Assembly (NCBI GenBank): GCA_002070375.1
Contig: MWDD01000017.1
Location: forward strand, 1-51,258
Source: a bacterium ADurb.Bin157
GTDB lineage: Bacteria; Muiribacteriota; Ozemobacteria; Ozemobacterales; Ozemobacteraceae
Direction: 5' to 3'
Length of the DNA: 51,258 nucleotides
Part shown: positions 26,120-33,549 of the stretch, piece by piece
How positions within the stretch are numbered: the first letter of the stretch is position 1
How the letters are laid out: each line of letters starts with the position of its first letter
The notes under the pieces: model-generated
What the model was told of the DNA's origin: nothing
The model's database searches: none
Seen by the model: only the letters and a program-made list of their open reading frames with translations
Translations under genes and position numbers: made by a program

Positions 26120-27742
26120 CTACTTCTTGTCATCTAAATTGTCAAATAAGGCTTGAGAAAAAAGGACGGTTTCTCTGTGCTCTGCGTTTACAGTGCTGCC
26201 TGCCCTGTCAACACCCCTGAATTTTTCTACAATACCCAGACCGGTCCATCCAAATTTTCTAACAATGTGCAAAAATTCTCGAGGCCATAAAAAACCATCA
26301 TAACCGGCCGGACAAGAAGATTTGCCATCGCAAACCATTATAAAAACAGGAAATTCTCTTTCCTCGTAAGGCCCAACGAACCAATTTGTTTGTGCCCACG
26401 CAGAACTTTCTACTCTTTGTCTGTTTATTGAAAAATAGCGTTTTGCACGCTCACTGAAATTCATTTTACCGACAATTATATCTTTACCGTCGGGGCTGAC
26501 AACCTTCTGCTCAATGGTATTTATTGAAAAAGAAACTCCTCGCTTTTCATAAGAAATAATATCTAAAGTAAATACCTGATTAAACTTGTCAATTACCAAG
26601 GGCTGGCTTTTAAAACCCAAAGCCATTTGAATTCTTTCGCTAAGCCGCTCATAATCTGCCTGAAGCATATTGCACAATTCATGTAAACTCGCTATTTTTT
26701 CAGAATCGGCCATTTTTCCCTTTGCTGACTCAAGTCTCAGACGCTGACGAGAGTCGGCCAATTCAATTCTGATTTTTTTAATCATGTTTTGCTCTTCGGC
26801 TACGGTTAATTTTTTGAAACCTCGCTTTGTAACTGCAACCCCCCTAATATCATCGATAATAGGAGTTATATCCAAACCTTCCCGCGATTGCTTTAAAATA
26901 GCAATAATACGGTCTATATCACCCAGAACCATTTCTGCGGTAGGGTATCGGGAAACAGGGTCTTTTGACAAAAGCATCATTATTATATCTTCAAGCTTTT
27001 GAGGGATTGCAGAATTTAGCTGTCGGGGTGGCGAAAAATTCCACTTTGTCTGCGCAACAAAAACCTCCATAGCTTTTTTGCCCGGAAAAGGCAATCTTCC
27101 CGTAAGTTTTTCATACATGACAACCCCAAAAGAAAAAAGATCTGAAAGATGATCGATTGGTTTATTCGTTAATTGCTCGGGGCTAGCGTAAACAACAGTA
27201 AACATAGTTTCAGGATTCAAATTCAGATCGTCATCTGCCGACACATATTTCGCGATACCAAAATCTATTAGACAAGGGTCATAATTTTCACCGCGTAAAA
27301 TAATATTTGCCGGCTTAATATCGCGATGAACAAGCCCCTGTCGATGGATATAACCCAGAGCAACAAAACAATCTCTGAATATTTTCAAATACTCTTCTAT
27401 TGAAAGAACTCTCAGCTCGTCAAAAACAGTGTTCTTTGATGAGCTCATAGGGATTCTATCGAAAGGAATGCCGTCCGCAAGCTCCATTACCAAATAGTTG
27501 AACTCGCCTTTGACACCTCTGTCAATATACCCGCAAACATTATGATGATTTAAAATATGTAAAATATCTGCCTCCTGCTTAAACTGAGCAAGAACGGCAG
27601 ATACTTTGGCGGCTTCCGGATCAAGGAATTTTATAGCAACTTTCTTATTATCGCTATTGCGGATTGCCTTATAGACATCCCCCATTCCCCCGGAACCAAT
27701 TTTTTGAACAAGTTTATAATCGGTTAATTCCGGTGGTTTCAC
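26120..27742 (-). CDS. Ser/Thr protein kinase with a soluble C-terminal domain
   Basis: A 540-residue protein starting at GTG. Residues about 8-280 form a Hanks-type kinase with all key motifs: Gly loop IGSGGMGDVYKA (about 14-25), VAIKFLD Lys, catalytic loop GLVHRDIKPANII (about 135-147), LIDFGIAKY metal Asp (about 157), and VYASPEQL in place of APE (about 183). It should be active. A coiled-coil stretch (about 310-370) leads to a C-terminal domain of about 170 residues that I do not recognise. No transmembrane segment or PASTA repeats are seen, so it is cytoplasmic. With the PP2C gene three genes upstream it forms a likely kinase-phosphatase pair. Confidence 0.88.
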   Translation of the reverse strand: MKPPELTDYKLVQKIGSGGMGDVYKAIRNSDNKKVAIKFLDPEAAKVSAVLAQFKQEADILHILNHHNVCGYIDRGVKGEFNYLVMELADGIPFDRIPMSSSKNTVFDELRVLSIEEYLKIFRDCFVALGYIHRQGLVHRDIKPANIILRGENYDPCLIDFGIAKYVSADDDLNLNPETMFTVVYASPEQLTNKPIDHLSDLFSFGVVMYEKLTGRLPFPGKKAMEVFVAQTKWNFSPPRQLNSAIPQKLEDIIMMLLSKDPVSRYPTAEMVLGDIDRIIAILKQSREGLDITPIIDDIRGVAVTKRGFKKLTVAEEQNMIKKIRIELADSRQRLRLESAKGKMADSEKIASLHELCNMLQADYERLSERIQMALGFKSQPLVIDKFNQVFTLDIISYEKRGVSFSINTIEQKVVSPDGKDIIVGKMNFSERAKRYFSINRQRVESSAWAQTNWFVGPYEEREFPVFIMVCDGKSSCPAGYDGFLWPREFLHIVRKFGWTGLGIVEKFRGVDRAGSTVNAEHRETVLFSQALFDNLDDKK

Positions 27743-27775
27743 TGATAAAGCTGATTCCTTTTAGTGACAGAGAAG

Positions 27776-28330
27776 CTATTTTCCCTGAGATTTGAGAAAA
27801 TCAATTCTCTCTTGTGCATTTTTTGCAATCTTAGAAGAAGGCTTAAGTCTTATCACTTCGCTCCAACTTTTTTTGGCTTCTTCAGTCATGTTCTTTTTAT
27901 AATAACTGTTTCCAAGGTAATAATGCTGATTTTCGTTATCTGATTTAATGGAGAGGGCTCTCTTATAGGTGCTAATAGCTTTATCAATATCATTATTGCT
28001 GTAATACATGAACGCCAGCCAATCAAGAAGGTCAACATTGTTCGGATCCCCTTCAAGAAGCTTTTCAACTTCCTGAATACCTTCTCCGGAACCGGCTGTG
28101 TATTTAGTTAAAAGCTCGGTTTCTTCGGCCTTCATTGTGTCTTGCAAATCATCTCCTGACAAAACTTGCCTAATTCTCGTATGACCCAAGCCGGAGCTGC
28201 CGGAATTCTCACCGGGAGTTTTTTCTTCGCTTTCATCTTCGGGAGCATCTTTACCGTGTAATGCAAAAAATAAAATTGCAACAACGATAACAACTCCCAC
28301 TCCGATAATTATCATTAACGTAGCATCCAT
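27776..28330 (-). CDS. Membrane-anchored tetratricopeptide-repeat protein
   Basis: A 184-residue protein with one N-terminal helix (about residues 3-24), a flexible acidic linker (about 25-75), then TPR helices (about 85-180), for example YSNNDIDKAISTYKRALSI and YYLGNSYYKKNMTEEAKKSW. A strong GGAGGG precedes the ATG by eight bases. The TPR part probably faces the periplasm, or the cytoplasm if the anchor is reversed. It lies between the PP2C and kinase genes on the same strand, so it may be a substrate or scaffold of that pair. The linker contains Thr/Ser-rich segments that could be phosphorylated; this is speculation. Confidence 0.65.
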   Translation of the reverse strand: MDATLMIIIGVGVVIVVAILFFALHGKDAPEDESEEKTPGENSGSSGLGHTRIRQVLSGDDLQDTMKAEETELLTKYTAGSGEGIQEVEKLLEGDPNNVDLLDWLAFMYYSNNDIDKAISTYKRALSIKSDNENQHYYLGNSYYKKNMTEEAKKSWSEVIRLKPSSKIAKNAQERIDFLKSQGK

Positions 28331-28404
28331 TTAATTTACCCTCCGTAATTTCACTTACATTATATACTTTAAAATCATAATAAATTCCACTGTTTTCTTT
28401 ATTT

Positions 28405-29238
28405 TTATATAAAACCAACCATGTCTTTGGTTTTAAAATAACTTTTCAACCGACTGATCGAAAAATACCCCGGAAAATCAACCGGCAACCCGTTTATTTT
28501 AAAGAAAACAGCAGTAGAATTATCCTTGCCACCGGCGCTATTAGCTGCTTCAATCACAGCAGCTGCCATATTTTCTATATTAGCAGCATTTATTTTCTTT
28601 TTAATATCGCAATCGCTTATCATGCCATAAACGCCATCAGTGCACATAAAATATAAATCATCTTTTTCTATCTTTATCTCAAATATATCAGGAACAACAA
28701 ACTGTCTTCCGCCTAAAACTCGACTTAGAATATGCCTACTGGAATGATTACGGGCCTCTTCACGACTTATCTTGCCGTTTTTCACTTGTTCAGCTACCAA
28801 AGAATGATCATTAGTAAGCTGCTCCATAACATCGTTGCGAATCCTGTAAAGTCTTGAATCGCCTATATGACCAACAATTGCAACATTATCCTTCAAAACA
28901 ACAATTGTTAGCGTCGTGCCCATACCCTTTGTCTCGGGAAATTTATTTGCATGATCCCAAATCTCGTTATTTATAAAAGAAAACATTTCTTCAATCTCTG
29001 CAACAGTTAAAAGCTCTGAAGAAAATCTATTTATCCATTTTTTCACGCAATCAACCGCAATCTTTGAGGCAACCTCTCCTGAATTTTCTCCCCCCATTCC
29101 ATCGGCAACAGCAAAGACACATATCCTCTTTTTAATGGCTAAACTGCTCCAAGAAGGAATAATAAGACAAGAGTCCTCATTATTTTTCCTGACCATACCG
29201 ACACTGGTTAAACTGGCAACATCCACTTTTGCTCTCAA
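28405..29238 (-). CDS. PP2C-family Ser/Thr phosphatase (Stp/PrpC-like)
   Basis: A cytoplasmic phosphatase of up to 277 residues. Family motifs: SVGMVRKNNEDSCLI (about 12), VFAVADGMGGENSGE (about 40), KGMGTTLTIVVLKD (about 103), GHIGDSRLYRI (about 119), LTNDHSLVAEQV (about 137), MCTDGVYGMI (about 198) and GGKDNSTAVFFKI (about 237). All metal-binding Asp are present. The open frame begins at a TTG; a GTG at 29226 with GAGAG five bases before it is a good alternative start. It most likely reverses the kinase encoded at 26120. A promoter candidate lies at 29261-29288. Confidence 0.9.
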   Translation of the reverse strand: MRAKVDVASLTSVGMVRKNNEDSCLIIPSWSSLAIKKRICVFAVADGMGGENSGEVASKIAVDCVKKWINRFSSELLTVAEIEEMFSFINNEIWDHANKFPETKGMGTTLTIVVLKDNVAIVGHIGDSRLYRIRNDVMEQLTNDHSLVAEQVKNGKISREEARNHSSRHILSRVLGGRQFVVPDIFEIKIEKDDLYFMCTDGVYGMISDCDIKKKINAANIENMAAAVIEAANSAGGKDNSTAVFFKINGLPVDFPGYFSISRLKSYFKTKDMVGFI

Positions 29239-29260
29239 CTTTTTAAACCAAACTAGTCAG

Positions 29261-29288
29261 AATTTATCTATTTTAATATTTTTGTCAA
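29261..29288 (-). promoter_or_regulatory. Promoter candidate for the PP2C phosphatase gene
   Basis: Minus strand: perfect -35 TTGACA (29283-29288), 16-base spacer, -10 TAAATT (29261-29266). It sits just downstream of the HU terminator, so the signalling genes appear to form their own transcription unit. Confidence 0.45.
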
Positions 29289-29303
29289 GACAACTAAATA
29301 GAT

Positions 29304-29335
29304 AAAAAGCCTCAGATAATATTCCGAGGCTTTTT
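29304..29335 (-). terminator. Intrinsic terminator of the HU gene
   Basis: AAAAAGCCTC (29304-29313) pairs with GAGGCTTTTT (29326-29335). Read on the minus strand, the GC-rich stem is followed by a run of T, a classic Rho-independent terminator. It is close to symmetric, so it could also work on the plus strand. It is the clearest terminator in the window. Confidence 0.8.
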
Positions 29336-29350
29336 ATTTTTAAAAAATTA

Positions 29351-29647
29351 TTATTTCTTTTTCTTGGCTGTAGTTCCGTTAACCATATCCTTAAGTTCTT
29401 TGCCCGGAACAAATTTAGCAACTTTCTTAGCAGCAATTTTGATGGGTTTTTTGGTCTGAGGATTAACACCCTTGCGTGCTTCACGCTTTACAGTTGCAAA
29501 AGAACCGAAACCGATGAGCTGAATTTTGTCGCCTTTTTTTAGACCGGCTTTAACAGCTTCGATGAAAGATTCAAGTACTGCCTGAGCAGCCGCGTTTGTA
29601 ATTTCTGCTTTTTTTGAAATAGCTTTAACAAGATCTGATTTATTCAC
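29351..29647 (-). CDS. HU-family DNA-binding protein
   Basis: A 98-residue nucleoid protein from the GTG at 29647, chosen because AGGAGG lies seven bases before it; an upstream in-frame ATG at 29674 has no such site. The sequence begins NKSDLVKAISKKAEIT and carries the family core IQLIGFGSFATVKREARKGVNPQT (about 42-65) with the DNA-contacting Arg/Pro arm, then a Lys-rich tail (TTAKKKK). HU dimers bend and compact DNA. It has its own promoter (29680-29708) and terminator, so it is a single-gene unit, as often seen for HU. Confidence 0.93.
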   Translation of the reverse strand: MNKSDLVKAISKKAEITNAAAQAVLESFIEAVKAGLKKGDKIQLIGFGSFATVKREARKGVNPQTKKPIKIAAKKVAKFVPGKELKDMVNGTTAKKKK

Positions 29648-29679
29648 GAGAAACCCTCCTAGTAATTTGGTCAAGTTTG

Positions 29680-29708
29680 ATTATACAGATATAATCGCAA
29701 ATAGACAA
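29680..29708 (-). promoter_or_regulatory. HU gene promoter
   Basis: Minus strand: -35 TTGTCT (29703-29708), 17-base spacer, perfect -10 TATAAT (29680-29685), about 33 bases before the GTG start and upstream of AGGAGG. Confidence 0.6.
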
Positions 29709-29724
29709 GATAATTTTAGAAAAA

Positions 29725-29922
29725 TTAGTTATTCTCTTCTATCCTTAAACCCATTGAAGCCAACTTTGCAATCAATGAATCTGCAATTATTGTCTTTAAT
29801 TCATTAATCTGAGCTGTAGAAAAATGATTTAACTTATAATACTCTTGGGGGTCGCAACAACATTCCAAACGGTCAAGCAGCGCCTGGACATCTATTGATC
29901 CAACAATATCATCTGCATTCAT
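29725..29922 (-). CDS. Small soluble protein of unknown function
   Basis: A 65-residue acidic protein with two adjacent Cys (ECCCDPQEYY near residue 20-29). GGGAG lies 12 bases before the ATG, a little far. A promoter candidate at 29957-29985 points at it. I do not recognise a family. Its own promoter and intact frame support a real gene, but it could also be a spurious frame. Confidence 0.45.
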   Translation of the reverse strand: MNADDIVGSIDVQALLDRLECCCDPQEYYKLNHFSTAQINELKTIIADSLIAKLASMGLRIEENN

Positions 29923-29956
29923 TTGGTAAAATTTCTCCCATTAATTGCTTGATGGT

Positions 29957-29985
29957 TTTATAACACAAATTTTATCCCTATACAA
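29957..29985 (-). promoter_or_regulatory. Promoter candidate for the 65-residue protein
   Basis: Minus strand: -35 TTGTAT (29980-29985), 17-base spacer, -10 TATAAA (29957-29962). It is divergent from the tRNA-Leu promoter at 30007-30035. Confidence 0.45.
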
Positions 29986-30006
29986 ATAGTTTTATCTAAA
30001 TGATAC

Positions 30007-30035
30007 TTGATTTTATACAAAGAAACTGCTATTAT
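30007..30035 (+). promoter_or_regulatory. tRNA-Leu promoter
   Basis: TTGATT (30007-30012), 17-base spacer, TATTAT (30030-30035), with the tRNA 5' end 12 bases further on. Confidence 0.6.
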
Positions 30036-30046
30036 TGCAACAGTCC

Positions 30047-30130
30047 GCCCGGGTGGTGAAATTGGCAAACACGCAAGATTCAGGTTCTTGTGTCCGCAAG
30101 GACTTAGGGGTTCAAGTCCCCTCTCGGGCA
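30047..30130 (+). tRNA. tRNA-Leu (anticodon CAG)
   Basis: An 84-base class II tRNA. The acceptor stem GCCCGGG (30047-30053) pairs with CTCGGGC (30123-30129), with discriminator A at 30130. The anticodon arm CAAGA-TTCAGGT-TCTTG (30074-30090) puts CAG at 30081-30083. A long variable arm (about 30091-30105) and the T arm AGGGG-TTCAAGT-CCCCT (30106-30122) follow. CCA is not encoded. It reads CUG codons. The stop codon of the convergent TolC-MacB chimera lies only 3 bases after the tRNA. Confidence 0.95.
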
Positions 30131-30133
30131 TTC

Positions 30134-31774
30134 TCACTCGTATCGAAGAACCTTCACAGGATCCATTTTCGCCGCTTTTACCGCGGGGAAAATTCCAAAA
30201 ATCATACCAACCCCAATAGAAACAAAAAAAGATACAAAAACAGAAGACAAGGGAATCACGGTTCTCCACCCGGTATAGTAAGATATAGCATACGATATGA
30301 CCACACCGGTAAAAATCCCAATAAAACCGCCGATAAAACTTATCAAACTTGCCTCAACAAGAAACTGAACTACTATATCCGATTTACTGGCACCCAAAGC
30401 CCTTCTTACCCCAATTTCTTTTTTCCTCTCATTTACTGAAGCCAACATTATATTCATTATTCCAATGCCGCCGACCAACAAAGAAATCCCGGCAATTAAA
30501 GCCATAACCAGATTAAAAAGCTTTTGTGTCTTTTGACTTTGTTGTAAAATTTCTAGGGGAACTTGGATTTCAAAATCAACTATATCCATATGTCGCCTTT
30601 GCAAAATACCTGCAATCTTATCTCTCGCGGCTAAAAGATCGTATTCTTCTTTAACTTCAATCCAAATGCTATTTATTTCGTGATAAATATCTTTATCTTC
30701 CAAAGGCCATTTTTCTAGCCTGTACATATTGGAATTTATGGGAATATAAATATCTCTGTCGTGATCACGTCTCTTTCTTCCCTGCTTTCCCCATTTTGCC
30801 AAAGCCGATAAATCCGGACGACGCAACAATCTTGCTTTCTCTAATAAAGATTTTTGCCTTAAATACTGCCTCTCTATAACTCTGAAATCAGGACGCATTT
30901 CAAATGCTGTTTTGATTAGTCTATTTGAGTCTATAGTGTTCGGCACTTCGCTCAAAACGTCTTCAAAAGTAAAATTTACTATTTCTTTATCCCAAGTTAA
31001 ATCACCCAGTTTTGCAGCAATCTGCCTTTCGTATCCATTTATACTTCTTTCTATTTCAAAGAGCCCGGTTTCTGCTTGCCTCTGCCTCATTTTTGCTTGT
31101 TTTAAATCCAGTTCACTTCCCAACCCATTTTTAAGCTTTATTTCAGCTTCTTCAACAAGCGTTGCGTAAAAGTTCAGATTTCTGTCTTTTAGTTTTTTAT
31201 TCTCAGTTGCAATAATTAAATTGAAAAGATTTTGATAAGAAGATATAAGCACATCAAGCAAGACAGCGTCAGCTTGAGCTTCATTTATTTCATAATCCGT
31301 ATAAGCAAGTTTTTTATCCAACAAGCCAATTTGATCATCGCGTCTGAGCAAACCCGTTCTCCAAGACATATACAATGAATTAAAATAACTTGTTTTTGAT
31401 GTTGTATAATCTGTTTTTCCGGACAAATAGCCATAATTAAGCCTACCCAAGGTGGTACGGTGGGAAATTTCGGCTCCAAAATCTACATTTTCAGTTTTAT
31501 AATCTTCATCAAACCCGGTTGCTGAGTTATAACTTCTGTTGACAGAATTACCTGAATCTGCAGAAAGAGTCAAGCTCGGAGAAAATACCTCCAATGCTTT
31601 GCGTTTTGAAATTAAAGCATCTGTTAGATCATGTCCTTCGGCAATTAAAGTTCTGTTGCCATTCACAACCTTGCGAGCAAAATGTCTTAAAGAATCCTTG
31701 TCTTCGACTGCTTGAAGAGTTATCAAACACCCCAAAAATAAGCACAAAAAAAGTGATTTCTTTAAAAAAAGCAT
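30134..31774 (-). CDS. Chimera: TolC-like outer-membrane efflux N-terminus joined to a MacB permease C-terminus
   Basis: A 546-residue open frame with two unrelated parts. Residues 1-22 are a signal peptide. Residues about 30-325 read like the first half and more of a TolC/OEP protein (long helices such as AEIKLKNGLGSELDLKQAKM near 210, then MRPDFRVIERQY near 293). From about residue 335 the sequence is the end of a MacB-type permease: the last part of its periplasmic domain (RRHMDIVDFEI), a helix with SLLVGGIGIMNIMLASVNER (about 431-450), EIGVRRALGAS, two more helices and the family ending AAKMDPVKVLRYE. The MacB ATPase, first helix and most of the periplasmic domain are missing, as are the TolC C-terminus and any MacA adaptor. 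Probably a deletion fusion or an assembly join; function as such is doubtful. Confidence 0.7.
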   Translation of the reverse strand: MLFLKKSLFLCLFLGCLITLQAVEDKDSLRHFARKVVNGNRTLIAEGHDLTDALISKRKALEVFSPSLTLSADSGNSVNRSYNSATGFDEDYKTENVDFGAEISHRTTLGRLNYGYLSGKTDYTTSKTSYFNSLYMSWRTGLLRRDDQIGLLDKKLAYTDYEINEAQADAVLLDVLISSYQNLFNLIIATENKKLKDRNLNFYATLVEEAEIKLKNGLGSELDLKQAKMRQRQAETGLFEIERSINGYERQIAAKLGDLTWDKEIVNFTFEDVLSEVPNTIDSNRLIKTAFEMRPDFRVIERQYLRQKSLLEKARLLRRPDLSALAKWGKQGRKRRDHDRDIYIPINSNMYRLEKWPLEDKDIYHEINSIWIEVKEEYDLLAARDKIAGILQRRHMDIVDFEIQVPLEILQQSQKTQKLFNLVMALIAGISLLVGGIGIMNIMLASVNERKKEIGVRRALGASKSDIVVQFLVEASLISFIGGFIGIFTGVVISYAISYYTGWRTVIPLSSVFVSFFVSIGVGMIFGIFPAVKAAKMDPVKVLRYE

Positions 31775-31781
31775 GCGTAAT

Positions 31782-32456
31782 TCATAGTCTCTCCATATCG
31801 ATTCTTAAACCTGTAATAGCTTGAATTTTAGCGGCAGGGTTATCGGGCAGAGGAATATAACAGCTATACTTTACGTAAATACCGCTTTCCTCAACCCAAG
31901 AGTCATCAGAATTAAAACTGAATGTACCTTTTCCAATATTTTTATAATCGTTTTCTTGCAGCGTTCCGGAGAATACTTCAGTAGAAAAAACCATTAAATG
32001 ATTTTTTTTTCGATCGTACCCGTTTAAACGATATTTAGTGTAAATAGGAGCAGCAGAACCAACTCTGTCATTTGTTTTAACTGTCCAGCTGTCTCCGGGT
32101 TGAATTTCATATTCAGGGAAAGTCATTACTGAATGTTCTGCGCCATCCCAGGCAGCTTGACCATTTATCCATGTTACATTGCCGAGGCTGTCGAGATTCA
32201 TGACAGAACTCGCTCCTACTTCCGGCAAGCGTTCCTTAGGCATATCATCCGCCGCAGTCACAGAATCAACAGTTACAGATACAACAGCATAATCGTCTTC
32301 ACAAGCTATAATTTTTTGACTAACTCGCATTTCCATTTTTATAGGATTAGCTATAATACCGGATGGAGTTACAATATCTAATCCGCCATTTATGCCGATT
32401 TTATATTTTATTTCTTTGCCTTGCACAAATTTATATCTAAACAAATACTTACTCAT
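31782..32456 (-). CDS. Unknown protein, possibly DUF6263-like
   Basis: A 224-residue protein from the ATG at 32456 (GAGA just upstream); the frame extends to a GTG at 32471. It is beta-rich with no clear signal peptide. Its order of features, FRYKFVQGKEIKYKI (about 6-20), then KMEMRVSQKI (about 40), then PGDSWTVKT (about 124), recalls the DUF6263 type of protein, but I am not sure. It precedes the TolC-MacB chimera by 7 bases, so they are in one transcript. Confidence 0.5.
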   Translation of the reverse strand: MSKYLFRYKFVQGKEIKYKIGINGGLDIVTPSGIIANPIKMEMRVSQKIIACEDDYAVVSVTVDSVTAADDMPKERLPEVGASSVMNLDSLGNVTWINGQAAWDGAEHSVMTFPEYEIQPGDSWTVKTNDRVGSAAPIYTKYRLNGYDRKKNHLMVFSTEVFSGTLQENDYKNIGKGTFSFNSDDSWVEESGIYVKYSCYIPLPDNPAAKIQAITGLRIDMERL

Positions 32457-32508
32457 AGTCTCTGTATACACGATTTAGCGTAATTTGACCATAAAAATAT
32501 CATTTTTT

Positions 32509-33549
32509 TTAAGAATCGCCGCCGTTTTTTTTGTTTTTTGAGGCCTTATAAAGGTAATAACACTCCTTGTAAACAGAAAATTCAAAAATCAACATAAACA
32601 AGGCAAAAACGAGATAAAAAGGCCTCAAAACAATTTTGTTATCTAATATTGCATAAAAAGTAGTTTGAGTAAAAACCGGAGTGAAAGAAAAAGTTATACC
32701 GATTCTTTTTGTTGCATCGCATAAAATCGCCATCACCCCATATAGCATACCGGTCAAGTGTGGCTCAGGTAAAGCATACCACAGATCCATGTCGGATTTT
32801 TCAAAGCGAATAAACTTCTTGCCCCGTTTAAAAAGTCTCTTTATAACAGGCCAAAAAACATTCCATTTTTTTATAAAAAGCTTAGTTTGTTTTCTAAATT
32901 CTGTAATTTTTGAATTAAGCTTTTTCTTAAGATTTCTTAACAAGAATTTAAAATCGTTGTCTTTTGTTTTTTGCTTTTTATCGGGTGATTCAACATCGGG
33001 TTCGGGTGATTCAACATCGGGTTCGGGTGATTCAACATCGGGTTCGGGTGATTCAAGTAATTCCGGCGCAGATTCACACTTATGCTCAGAATCAGTTGGC
33101 TCGGGCAGATCAAACTCGGACTTAAACTCAAACTCAGGGTTAGATTCGAGTTTTACTCCCGCCTCAATTTTACTCTCATCTTTAGCCTGTGTTTCAGAAT
33201 AAATCTCAGAGTCAACGAAAGGCATTTCGGGCGTTTCAGTTTCAGCAGTTTCAGCAATATTTTTTTTAGGCTTAAATCTGCGCTTTTCGTTTAAAAGTTT
33301 TCTGAAAGAAAAAATTCTGAGATATGTTTTATGATTATGTTTTGTTCCCTCAAATTCCACTGCAATTATATTGAACAAATACCTAAGTTTTATATAATAC
33401 TTTTGTCCGATAAAAGAAGCTCGCACTTTACTTTCAACAACAATCGGGTGAAGCAATAATATAATGACAGCAATTAACAATAATGCAACTACAGCAATAA
33501 AGACAACTTTAAGCAAAGCCCATAGAACTACAAGGAATGTCTCAATCAT
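32509..33549 (-). CDS. DUF2953-like membrane protein with SPEPDVE repeats
   Basis: A 346-residue protein with two N-terminal hydrophobic stretches merging into one long segment (about residues 5-35). A beta-rich stretch (KYYIKLRYLFNIIAVEFEG, about 50-68) typical of DUF2953 proteins follows, then a disordered Glu/Pro-rich linker (about 95-195) and a second conserved-looking part with a hydrophobic segment near the C-terminus (about 310-330). The linker contains three perfect copies of a seven-residue SPEPDVE-type unit, matching the DNA repeat at 32981-33056. It overlaps the DAG-kinase-like gene by 4 bases. Function unknown; in Firmicutes, DUF2953 genes occur near spore or envelope genes. Confidence 0.6.
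   Translation of the reverse strand: MIETFLVVLWALLKVVFIAVVALLLIAVIILLLHPIVVESKVRASFIGQKYYIKLRYLFNIIAVEFEGTKHNHKTYLRIFSFRKLLNEKRRFKPKKNIAETAETETPEMPFVDSEIYSETQAKDESKIEAGVKLESNPEFEFKSEFDLPEPTDSEHKCESAPELLESPEPDVESPEPDVESPEPDVESPDKKQKTKDNDFKFLLRNLKKKLNSKITEFRKQTKLFIKKWNVFWPVIKRLFKRGKKFIRFEKSDMDLWYALPEPHLTGMLYGVMAILCDATKRIGITFSFTPVFTQTTFYAILDNKIVLRPFYLVFALFMLIFEFSVYKECYYLYKASKNKKNGGDS
32981..33056 (-). repeat. Tandem 21-bp repeat, 3.6 copies, inside the DUF2953-like gene
   Basis: Units at 32981-33001, 33002-33022 and 33023-33043 are identical, followed by a 13-base partial copy (33044-33056). The 21-base length keeps the frame, so copy number could vary without breaking the protein. It encodes Ser-Pro-Glu-Pro-Asp-Val-Glu. 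Confidence 0.9.

Noticed and set aside
29281..29340. CRISPR-like or attenuator repeat near HU
   Set aside because: The symmetry is a single terminator hairpin; no repeat-spacer pattern exists in the window.
30047..30140. tRNA-Leu as an integration site of a mobile element explaining the TolC-MacB chimera
   Set aside because: No integrase, direct repeat of the tRNA 3' end or phage gene is seen; the chimera junction is about 650 bases away from the tRNA.
31760..31795. Frameshift in a 7-base A run near the start of the TolC-MacB chimera
   Set aside because: An upstream ATG overlapping the previous stop would need one extra base to enter the frame, but the ATG at 31774 already gives a clean signal peptide.
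32937..33202. Long antisense frames across the SPEPDVE repeat
   Set aside because: They arise from the repeat itself and lack ribosome sites; the minus-strand gene explains the region.
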